DNA from: Bacteroidota bacterium
Lineage (GTDB): Bacteria > Bacteroidota > Bacteroidia > Chitinophagales > Chitinophagaceae
DNA: 45,524 nt
Direction: 5' to 3'
Assembly: GCA_018268135.1 (NCBI GenBank)
Contig: JAFDXD010000145.1
Coordinates: forward strand, 1-45,524
The position numbers were made by a program, and so were the translations under genes. Positions 27,436-35,077 of the stretch are shown here, in pieces; position 1 is the stretch's first letter, and every line of letters begins with the position of its first letter. The notes beneath the pieces were generated by a model. It worked only from the letters and a program-made list of their open reading frames with translations. It was not told the DNA's origin and did no database searches.

Positions 27436-28266
27436 CTAGTTTGTAAGTTTTCCTCCTGCTGTTATCCAATCGGTTATAATAGCTTTTTCGGTAGTAGATA
27501 ATGGTGGTCCTCCAAATGGCATATCACCAATTACTACCGCCCTTGTATTAATTAATGTACTATTGGCTACCACATTACAGTTTACTGTCCAGTCTCTGCC
27601 GGCTTCCGGTGTAGGGCCGCTATGGCAGCGGGTGCATTTTGCATTTAACAGTGCTCTTACTGCAGAAAATTTAGGACCTAAAGCTCCGGCGCTCACTGTA
27701 ATAGCCTGAGAGTTTTCGCAACCCGTAGCATCTTTTACAAATACAGTGTAAACTCCCTCGCCAAGATTGTTAAATACATTGGCTGCACCATATACACCTG
27801 CTGCATTTAATTTATATTGAAAGCCGGTGCTGCCATTAGCCGTTACGGTGATAGAACCACTGGTACTGCCGCATCCATCAGTAGTAGTAGCTGTTGTATT
27901 AATAGTAAAACTGCCACCGGTAGAAGTTACAGTAACTGCCTGCGATCTTTCGCATCCATCTGCATCTTTTACAAATACGGTGTATGTGCCTGCTGCAAGG
28001 CCATTAAATATTCCGGAAGCCTGGTAATTACCAGCATTGTTTATTTTGTACTGAAATCCTGTACTACCGGTAGCGGTTACACTAACTGAGCCCGATGGTG
28101 TACCGCATCCTGCAGAGGGCGTAGCATTGGCGTTGATAATAATTGTTTTACCGGAGCAGGGGTCTGCAGGCTGACCATAACCACCACTTTTACTACAAGA
28201 TACTAACTGACTGCCGCTTACTACAGCAGCAAAAAGCAAGAGGCCAAATAATTTTTTATTATTCAT
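27436..28266 (-). CDS. Lipoprotein with two SprB-like repeats and a c-type haem site
   Basis: A 276-residue lipoprotein (lipobox LVSC, Cys24). Two similar ~75-residue repeats (about 42-117 and 119-194) share GSxxVTATGSTGFQYKIN- and GTYTVFVKDADGCERSQAVTV-type sequences, the SprB-repeat style found in Bacteroidota surface adhesins. The C-terminal part has a single CTRCH haem-binding motif (Cys211, Cys214, His215) and a later GDMPFGGP, whose Met could be the second axial ligand. Such cytochrome-like tails occur in predicted surface proteins of this phylum, but the redox partner is unknown. It sits between the beta-barrel-tailed membrane protein of the sigma-factor pair (28317) and the DUF5777 gene. 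Confidence 0.75.
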   Translation of the reverse strand: MNNKKLFGLLLFAAVVSGSQLVSCSKSGGYGQPADPCSGKTIIINANATPSAGCGTPSGSVSVTATGSTGFQYKINNAGNYQASGIFNGLAAGTYTVFVKDADGCERSQAVTVTSTGGSFTINTTATTTDGCGSTSGSITVTANGSTGFQYKLNAAGVYGAANVFNNLGEGVYTVFVKDATGCENSQAITVSAGALGPKFSAVRALLNAKCTRCHSGPTPEAGRDWTVNCNVVANSTLINTRAVVIGDMPFGGPPLSTTEKAIITDWITAGGKLTN

Positions 28267-28316
28267 ACAAGAATAGTTTACAAACTATACGCATGAAAAA
28301 AATTATAGGTTGCTTT

Positions 28317-29612
28317 TTATTTTTTTGAAGGGCGATATTTTATGGTAAATAATAATTCGGATGAAAACAATTTTACACTTCCTTCACCCACACCTGCTAA
28401 TGGAATGGCTAACCCCGGTTGTATCCCTAATGAAAAATTGTTTGTCATTTTCTTTTCAAATCCTCCATACAATCTCAATATAGAAAACCAATTTCTATTA
28501 CCGGTATAAGATGCCTTGCCCTGGTAAGGAGTATTGTTGTAAGTATAATTATAATTATATTTTTCACTTGATAATATAAATGACGACAGCCCAATGCCTG
28601 CAAAACCTGTGATATTTTTTTTCTCATTAAAATCCATCCTTACAGATACAGGTATCTCTAAAACCTTGCAATTTGCATCTACCTTGGTGATATCTACGGT
28701 GCTCCAATAACTTCCCGGCTTGGCTTTGTAATCATTTTTTTTGGCTATGTATTTTTTGGAACCTTCATAAATACCTGCCTGTACACTCATCTTTTTAGTA
28801 AAATAATATCCGGCAGCAAATCCAGTTCTCATATTAAATTTATTGGTTCCCGGAAAATTTGCAGCATTCCCTTCTACACCTGCCCCTACAGTAAAATAAA
28901 ATTTAGATAACCTCTCTTTTGCTTTTAGTGTTTTACTTTTTTGAGTACTGTCGCCTGATACATTCTTAGTAGGCTCCTCCATTTTTGCCATTTTTTCTTT
29001 AGGCGTAGCTAAACTGTCAATCTTGAAAATATTATTTTTATTACTACCTGAAGCCTTGTCATTATTTTGTGGCTCTTCCTGCAAATTATTATCCATGGCT
29101 ACTTCTTCCTTGCCTTTGTTTTTTTCTGTTGCTTTTGGTGCTGTAATTAATAATACTTCGGTAAGATGATTATAATTTTTAAATAAAGGATTTTTGCTTT
29201 GAACATTACTTCTATGCTGCCCTTTAGAAATATTATTTTTATTAACTGTTATTTTTTTTATCGAATCAATACTTAGTAAAGTAGATGGAGGGTTTGCAAA
29301 TGTTTTATTGACTGTTAGAGGCAATTTGGTTGCACTATTTTTTTGTTTTTCTAAATTATTGGTTTGAGTAGTAGTGTGTAAAGCAATATTTTTTTGAGCA
29401 TCATTTTTATGAAAACCAAAGTAGCATACGGTTGCAATGCCCATCATCAGGAGCGCTCCCAGTAACCACCATGCAAAAGGGCGCCTGCGGTCATCATCTT
29501 TTTCAAGCATTTGCTCCATACGAAGCCATGCCTGTTCATCAAATGCAGGCTCCCATTCCCGGGCAGCCGCTTTTATTTGCTCTTCTACCTGTTTATACGG
29601 CTTTTTGTTCAT
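28317..29612 (-). CDS. Membrane protein with C-terminal beta-barrel, paired with ECF sigma factor
   Basis: A 431-residue protein starting with a cytoplasmic stretch (AREWEPAFDEQAWLRMEQML, as seen before the membrane anchor in Bacteroidota anti-sigma-like proteins). One transmembrane segment follows at about 45-66 (WWLLGALLMMGIATVCYFGF), then a low-complexity Asn/Lys/Ser region to about 225. The C-terminal domain (about 230-431) is strand-rich, with outer-membrane-protein style FYFTVGAGVEGN and FAGIGLSSFIL. It overlaps the sigma gene by 20 bases, so regulation of that sigma factor by the N-terminal part is plausible. A one-chain link from cytoplasm to a barrel-like domain is unusual, but common next to such sigma factors. 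Confidence 0.65.
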   Translation of the reverse strand: MNKKPYKQVEEQIKAAAREWEPAFDEQAWLRMEQMLEKDDDRRRPFAWWLLGALLMMGIATVCYFGFHKNDAQKNIALHTTTQTNNLEKQKNSATKLPLTVNKTFANPPSTLLSIDSIKKITVNKNNISKGQHRSNVQSKNPLFKNYNHLTEVLLITAPKATEKNKGKEEVAMDNNLQEEPQNNDKASGSNKNNIFKIDSLATPKEKMAKMEEPTKNVSGDSTQKSKTLKAKERLSKFYFTVGAGVEGNAANFPGTNKFNMRTGFAAGYYFTKKMSVQAGIYEGSKKYIAKKNDYKAKPGSYWSTVDITKVDANCKVLEIPVSVRMDFNEKKNITGFAGIGLSSFILSSEKYNYNYTYNNTPYQGKASYTGNRNWFSILRLYGGFEKKMTNNFSLGIQPGLAIPLAGVGEGSVKLFSSELLFTIKYRPSKK

Positions 29613-30177
29613 AATAATTTATATCAGTTTCCTTCAGCATCTTCTGAATATTAATTCTTGCTTTAGCAAGATTTGATTTAGAAGCGCCTACTGTAATTTT
29701 TAATTGCTTCGCTATTTCTTCGTGTTTAAATCCATCCATCACATAAAGGTTAAATACGGTTCTATAGGCAGGTGTTAGTTTTTGAATGATGGCTAAAATT
29801 TCTTTGTACCCCATCCGGTCAATAGAAGTAGTGCTTTCATCAGCTATATTTTCCTGGTGATCGCCTATTTCAGCCTTCAAAAAATGACGGTTATTCTTTC
29901 GGAGATGGTCTATCGCAGTGTTAATCATGATGCGCTTAATCCAACCTTTTAAAGATGCTTCTACATTAGCATACTGAGGAGTAAAAAGGTGAAGAGATTT
30001 ATAAACTTTTAAGAAACCATCATTAACCACCTGATTGATATCATCATCATTACTACAATAGCGCATGCAAAGTGCCGCAGCATAGCCATAGAAAAATTGA
30101 TAAAATTCCTTCTGGCTACCCCGGTTATTGTTGATACAACCCTGGATAATATCATTTAGCCTGTTATGTTCTTGCAA
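29593..30177 (-). CDS. ECF-type RNA polymerase sigma factor
   Basis: A 194-residue sigma-70 family protein of the extracytoplasmic-function group. Region 2 is seen at about 25-95 (FYGYAAALCMRYCSNDDDINQVVNDGFLKVYK, then GWIKRIMINTAIDHLRK), and region 4 at about 125-180 (LTPAYRTVFNLYVMDGFKHEEIA, then ASKSNLAKARINIQKML). It begins an operon with the membrane protein at 28317 and, 50 bases further, the haem/SprB lipoprotein and DUF5777 genes. It could control them or a wider envelope regulon; the target promoters are not evident. Confidence 0.9.
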   Translation of the reverse strand: MQEHNRLNDIIQGCINNNRGSQKEFYQFFYGYAAALCMRYCSNDDDINQVVNDGFLKVYKSLHLFTPQYANVEASLKGWIKRIMINTAIDHLRKNNRHFLKAEIGDHQENIADESTTSIDRMGYKEILAIIQKLTPAYRTVFNLYVMDGFKHEEIAKQLKITVGASKSNLAKARINIQKMLKETDINYYEQKAV

Positions 30178-30264
30178 AATCTGATGGTTTTGCTATTTCA
30201 GTTTCAAATTGTTTGTTAAAATACGTGCCAATAAAATATAAGGTTGCCTGGGTCTGCAATTTAT

Positions 30265-30300
30265 TTAAAAAAAATAACCCCCGGATTTATAATCCGGGGG
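30265..30300 (-). terminator. Terminator of ffh
   Basis: Perfect nine-base stem CCCCCGGAT / ATCCGGGGG; on the minus strand it is followed by a long T run. It lies 24 bases after the ffh stop. Confidence 0.85.
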
Positions 30301-30323
30301 CGCAATATCCTTTAATAAAAAAA

Positions 30324-31652
30324 TTATCCTCTCCTGCCCATACCCGGCATGCGGCCGCCCATGGGCATTTTATTCATCATTTTCATCATTCCCTTCATTT
30401 GCTCAAATTGTTTTAAAAATTGGTTTAGTTCTGCTAAATCTTTTCCACTTCCTTTGGCAATTCGTTGTTTTCGGCTGGGGCTCATTATATCTGGGTTTCT
30501 ACGTTCTTCCATCGTCATTGAGTTTATCATGGCCTCAATTCCCTTAAATGAGTCGTCATTAATATCCACATCTTTTATTTGCTTTCCTACACCCGGTATC
30601 ATGCCCATTAAATCTTTAAGGTTGCCCATTTTTTTTATCTGGCCAATTTGTGTTTTAAAATCTTCAAAATCAAATTGATTTTTCCTGATTTTTTTTTCAA
30701 GTTTTTTGGCTTCTGCTTCATCAAACTGTTCCTGTGCTTTTTCTACCAGGCTTACAATATCACCCATACCAAGTATGCGTTGTGCCATACGCTCGGGATA
30801 AAATACATCCAGCGTATCCATTTTTTCGCCACTACTGCTAAATTTGATGGGTTTATTTACCGTATATTTTATAGATAATGCAGCCCCGCCCCTTGTATCG
30901 CCATCTAATTTTGTAAGAACTACTCCATCAAAATCAAGCCTTGCATTAAAAGCCGCAGCCGTATTTACAGCATCCTGACCGGTCATACTATCTACTACAA
31001 ATAATATTTCCTGTGGTTTTATGGCATTTTTAATATTGGCCACTTCTGTCATCATTACTTCATCCACAGCCAGGCGGCCGGCAGTATCTACAATTATTAC
31101 ATTTTTATTTTTTGACTTTGCTTCTTTAATCGCATTTTGTACAATAGATACCGCATCTTTATTTTCTCTTTCTGCAAATACATCTACTCCTATTTGGCCT
31201 CCTAATACCTCTAACTGATCTATTGCCGCAGGGCGGTAAATATCTGCAGCTACCAATAAGGGTGATTTTCCTTTTTTTGTTTTAAGGTAATTGGCAAGCT
31301 TACCGCTAAATGTGGTTTTACCACTACCCTGTAAGCCGGCTATTAAAATGATGGCAGGATTGCCATTTATTTGAAACTCACTCTCTTTTCCTCCCATCAA
31401 TTCGGTCAATTCATCCTGCACAATTTTTATCATCTGCTGCCCCGGATTTACTGCCAGCAATACTTTAGAGCCAAGCGCTTTCTCTTTTACTTTGTCAGTA
31501 AATTCTTTCGCTATTTTATAATTCACATCTGCATCCACTAATGCCCGCCTAATATCTTTAACCGTATTGGCAATATTGAGCTCACTTATTCTGGCCTCAC
31601 CTTTTATGTTTTTAAAAGCAGATTCTAATTTTTCGCTAAGAGAGTTAAACAT
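30324..31652 (-). CDS. ffh: Signal recognition particle protein
   Basis: GTPase that binds 4.5S RNA and signal peptides to target membrane proteins to FtsY. The 442-residue protein has an N domain, the G domain with GLQGSGKTTFSGKLA (P-loop), DTAGRLAVD and TKLDGDTRGGAAL. The Met-rich M domain holds QIGQIKKMGNLKDLMGMIPG, and the C-terminal tail MMKMMNKMPMGGRMPGMGRRG is enriched in Met/Gly as usual. It is followed by its own terminator. The SRP RNA gene is not in the window. Confidence 0.95.
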   Translation of the reverse strand: MFNSLSEKLESAFKNIKGEARISELNIANTVKDIRRALVDADVNYKIAKEFTDKVKEKALGSKVLLAVNPGQQMIKIVQDELTELMGGKESEFQINGNPAIILIAGLQGSGKTTFSGKLANYLKTKKGKSPLLVAADIYRPAAIDQLEVLGGQIGVDVFAERENKDAVSIVQNAIKEAKSKNKNVIIVDTAGRLAVDEVMMTEVANIKNAIKPQEILFVVDSMTGQDAVNTAAAFNARLDFDGVVLTKLDGDTRGGAALSIKYTVNKPIKFSSSGEKMDTLDVFYPERMAQRILGMGDIVSLVEKAQEQFDEAEAKKLEKKIRKNQFDFEDFKTQIGQIKKMGNLKDLMGMIPGVGKQIKDVDINDDSFKGIEAMINSMTMEERRNPDIMSPSRKQRIAKGSGKDLAELNQFLKQFEQMKGMMKMMNKMPMGGRMPGMGRRG

Positions 31653-31737
31653 TTTTTTATGATTTTATATAAGTCAAAAAATCAAATTGCAAGTACCTTA
31701 CAAATTGACTATTGCGATATTTTAAAATGATTTTTGA

Positions 31738-34485
31738 TTAAATACTAAAAGCTTTTTCAATAATTTCGGCTTGCTCTTTTGCATGTACTTTTGCATAACC
31801 GGTAGCCGTAGACGCACTTGGTTGCCTGCTGATAATATGAAAATTAATAGAAAGCAGGTTCATTCTTAAAAAGGAAGCTGCACCCATATTTAAAGGCTCT
31901 TCCTGTACCCAATACCAAATAGCGCTGTTGTATTTTTGATACAATTTTTCTAACTGTAGTAAAGGCAACGGATATATTTGTTCTAACCGAATGATGGCAA
32001 CATCAGCCCGGTTATCTTTTTTTCTGCGATCATCAAGATCAAAATAAATTTTACCGCTGCACAGCAATACTTTACTAATGCCGGCAGGATTTGTGATATT
32101 GGAATCATCAAACACTTCTTTAAATGTTCCGCTTGTAAATTCTTCTATCTTGCTATAAGTGCCGGGGTGGCGCAGATTAGCCTTTGGCGAAAAATTAACC
32201 AGCGGTTTTCTGAAAGGCCAGGAAAGTTGCCTCCTCAATACATGAAATAAATTAGCCGCAGTGGTAATATTTGTAATGATGATATTGTGTTCGGCACACT
32301 GTTGCAAAAAACGCTCCATACGGGCGCTGCTATGCTCAGGCCCCTGCCCTTCGTAGCCATGCGGCAGTAATAAAACAAGCCCATTCATGCGATGCCATTT
32401 TGTTTCTGCAGCTACTATAAACTGATCTATGATGGTCTGAGCACCATTTACAAAGTCTCCAAATTGTGCCTCCCATACTACCAATGCATTAGGGTTGGCC
32501 ATGGCATAGCCATATTCAAAGCCTAATACCCCATATTCGCTCAATAATGAGTTATATATTCTAAATGGAGCTTGTGTTTCTGTAAAATTATTTAAGCGAT
32601 TGTATTCTTTATTAGATACCTCATCATATATTACAGCATGACGATGGCTAAAAGTGCCCCGCTTTACATCCTGCCCACTCATTCTTACGTCTTTACCCTC
32701 TACCAACAAGCTACTATACGATAATAATTCGGCGGTAGCCCAATCAATCTTTTGCTCATCATTGTATAATTTTATTTTATCCTGCAATAATTTTTCTACT
32801 TTTTTTAGCGGTTTAAAATCAGCAGGCCATTTCATAAGGCCATCAAATAATTGTTTTAACTCCTGATCGCCAATAGCTGTAACGGGTGAAGCATCAAAAT
32901 CAGCAGGGGTAGCCTTACGAAGGCTTTGCCAAACCAACTCCGGTTTTTGATAAGTGTAAGGAAGAGGATGTTGCTTTACTTCGTCTAATCGTTCCTGTAA
33001 GTCTCCTAAAAATTTTTGTTCCATTTCTTTTGCAAGTGCTTTCACATCCGGCTCGCCATTTTCACTCAGGTATTGCGTATATACTTCACGTGGGTTTAAG
33101 TGTTTATCTATTAATGCATATAAATGAGGCTGGGTAAATTTTGGCTCATCTCCTTCATTATGCCCATGCCTGCGGTAGCATACCATGTCAATAAAAATAT
33201 CGCTGTTAAACTCCTGGCGGTAATGTGTAGCAATTTCTGCAATTTTTACAACCGCTTCGGGGTCATCACCATTTACATGAAACACCGGAGCCTTTACCAT
33301 AGAAGCAATAGATGTGCAATAATCAGCGCTTCGGGCATCATCAAAATCAGTTGTAAAGCCAATTTGGTTATTGATAACAAAATGTATGGTGCCGCCGGTT
33401 AAATATCCTTTTAGACTACTCATCTGCAACACTTCGTACACAATACCCTGCCCGGCTACAGAAGAATCGCCATGGATAAGTATCGGAAGAATTTTATCAA
33501 AATCACTATGATACAACACATCAGCCTTACTTCTGGTAAAGCCAATTACTACCGGATCTACCGCCTCAAGATGCGATGGGTTGGGGCAAAGTTTTAAATG
33601 TATTTTTTTATTGCCCGAAGTTTCTACCTCACTACTAAAGCCAAGATGGTATTTTACATCACCGGTGCCCATGGTAGTATCCGGCACGGCATTGCCTTCA
33701 AACTCCGTAAATATTTGCTCGTAAGTTTTACCCATTATATTGGCCAGAATATTCAATCTGCCCCTATGCGCCATCCCTATCACCACTTCTTCTACATTAT
33801 TATTTGCAGATGTATTAATGATAGCATCTAATGCGGCAATAGTTGTTTCCCCACCCTCAAGGCTAAATCTTTTTTGCCCAATATATTTTGTGTGTAAAAA
33901 TTTTTCAAACATCACCCCCTCATTCAGTTTTTGCAAAATGCGTTTTTTCTGATCTAATAATACAGGACGATGCAGGGTAGTTTCCATTGCATTGGTCAAC
34001 CATTCTATTTTTGCAGCATCATTTAGTGAGCTGTACTCAATACCTACATGTTCGGTATAAGTTTTTTTAAGATGCTCTACTATTTTTCTTAAAGTTACTT
34101 TTCCCAGTTTTATAAAAGTACCAGCTACAAACTCAGTATTTAAATCACTATCCGAAAGGTTAAAGTTTTCCAATTCAAGATTGGCATGCCTGTTTTTTCT
34201 TTCCCTGATGGGGTTAGTATGGGCAATTAGATGCCCTTTTTTTCTATACGCTTCAATTAATTGAAATACAGCAAATTCTTTATCAATATTAGTAGTGGAA
34301 GAGATTACCTGCCCATTTTGTTTGGCAACTGTAGCTGTAGGAAGTCCGGCTGTAACGGCGAAATCAAAACCTTCAAAAAATTTACGCAATTCTACATCTA
34401 CACTGTCGGGGTTTTTGATAAAATCATTATATAAATTTTCAATATAGGCAGGGTGTTGGTTGGTTATGTACTGAAAATCTTTCAT
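31738..34485 (-). CDS. sucA: 2-oxoglutarate dehydrogenase E1 component
   Basis: Thiamine-diphosphate enzyme that decarboxylates 2-oxoglutarate in the TCA cycle. The 915-residue protein has the N-terminal segment YIENLYNDFIKNPDSVD for E2 binding, the transketolase core with VVIGMAHRGRLNILANI and GDSSVAGQGIVYE, the ThDP motif region FVINNQIGFTTDF, and CYRRHGHNEGDEPKFTQP. The pyrimidine-binding domain has GTFSHRHAVIYDE and LLLPHGYEGQGPEHSSARMERFLQ. Length and motifs match SucA. The E2 gene (sucB) is not in the window. Confidence 0.95.
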   Translation of the reverse strand: MKDFQYITNQHPAYIENLYNDFIKNPDSVDVELRKFFEGFDFAVTAGLPTATVAKQNGQVISSTTNIDKEFAVFQLIEAYRKKGHLIAHTNPIRERKNRHANLELENFNLSDSDLNTEFVAGTFIKLGKVTLRKIVEHLKKTYTEHVGIEYSSLNDAAKIEWLTNAMETTLHRPVLLDQKKRILQKLNEGVMFEKFLHTKYIGQKRFSLEGGETTIAALDAIINTSANNNVEEVVIGMAHRGRLNILANIMGKTYEQIFTEFEGNAVPDTTMGTGDVKYHLGFSSEVETSGNKKIHLKLCPNPSHLEAVDPVVIGFTRSKADVLYHSDFDKILPILIHGDSSVAGQGIVYEVLQMSSLKGYLTGGTIHFVINNQIGFTTDFDDARSADYCTSIASMVKAPVFHVNGDDPEAVVKIAEIATHYRQEFNSDIFIDMVCYRRHGHNEGDEPKFTQPHLYALIDKHLNPREVYTQYLSENGEPDVKALAKEMEQKFLGDLQERLDEVKQHPLPYTYQKPELVWQSLRKATPADFDASPVTAIGDQELKQLFDGLMKWPADFKPLKKVEKLLQDKIKLYNDEQKIDWATAELLSYSSLLVEGKDVRMSGQDVKRGTFSHRHAVIYDEVSNKEYNRLNNFTETQAPFRIYNSLLSEYGVLGFEYGYAMANPNALVVWEAQFGDFVNGAQTIIDQFIVAAETKWHRMNGLVLLLPHGYEGQGPEHSSARMERFLQQCAEHNIIITNITTAANLFHVLRRQLSWPFRKPLVNFSPKANLRHPGTYSKIEEFTSGTFKEVFDDSNITNPAGISKVLLCSGKIYFDLDDRRKKDNRADVAIIRLEQIYPLPLLQLEKLYQKYNSAIWYWVQEEPLNMGAASFLRMNLLSINFHIISRQPSASTATGYAKVHAKEQAEIIEKAFSI

Positions 34486-34663
34486 AAAGATGCTGATATT
34501 AATGTATTTGCCAATAAATGTGGCTGCAAATATCGGCTATTCTTTTATAGAAAATTGCGTCATTTTTCATCAAAAAAGCAAAACTTTAATAATAGTTATC
34601 CAAAATCTGGCTTAAAGAATAAAAAAATATTAAAAACATGGCTTAAATGTAGATAGATACCCT

Positions 34664-34671
34664 TATCTTTG
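34664..34671 (+). promoter_or_regulatory. -7 box (TATCTTTG) of rpsT
   Basis: Exact TAnnTTTG match, 20 bases before the rpsT ATG. No clear -33 element at the usual distance. Confidence 0.5.
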
Positions 34672-34691
34672 CAGCCCAAAAATAAATTTAA

Positions 34692-34949
34692 ATGGCAAAC
34701 CATTCAGCAACTAAGAAAGATGTGCGTCAGAGTTCAAAGCGTAATGAACGTAACCGTTATTATGGTAAAACAACCCGTAATGCAATTCGTGATATAAAAG
34801 CAATAGATAATAATAAATCAGCTTCTGAAAAATTACCCGTTGTAGCTTCAATGATAGATAAACTGGCAAAGCGTGGTACTATTCACAAAAACAAAGCTGC
34901 CAATTTAAAAAGCAAACTGGCCAAAAGAGTTAATGCATTAGCTAAATAA
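34692..34949 (+). CDS. rpsT: 30S ribosomal protein S20
   Basis: An 85-residue basic protein with S20 features: MANHSATKKDVRQSSKRNERN at the start and IDKLAKRGTIHKNKAANLKSKLAKRVN near the end. S20 binds 16S rRNA at the base of the 30S body. It is monocistronic, with a -7 box 20 bases upstream and a hairpin terminator downstream. Confidence 0.95.
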   Translation: MANHSATKKDVRQSSKRNERNRYYGKTTRNAIRDIKAIDNNKSASEKLPVVASMIDKLAKRGTIHKNKAANLKSKLAKRVNALAK

Positions 34950-34993
34950 TGTATTTGATTTTTATTTAATTACTTTTTTTTAAAAAATATTCC

Positions 34994-35022
34994 AAGCCCG
35001 TCATTAATATGATGGGCTTTCT
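34994..35022 (+). terminator. Terminator of rpsT
   Basis: Stem AAGCCC-TCAT / ATGA-GGGCTT with a short loop followed by TTTCTT, 44 bases after rpsT. Confidence 0.75.
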
Positions 35023-35077
35023 TATTGAAAAATTATTAGCTTTAATAAATTATTTGATTACTTAAAACTTACACTGC

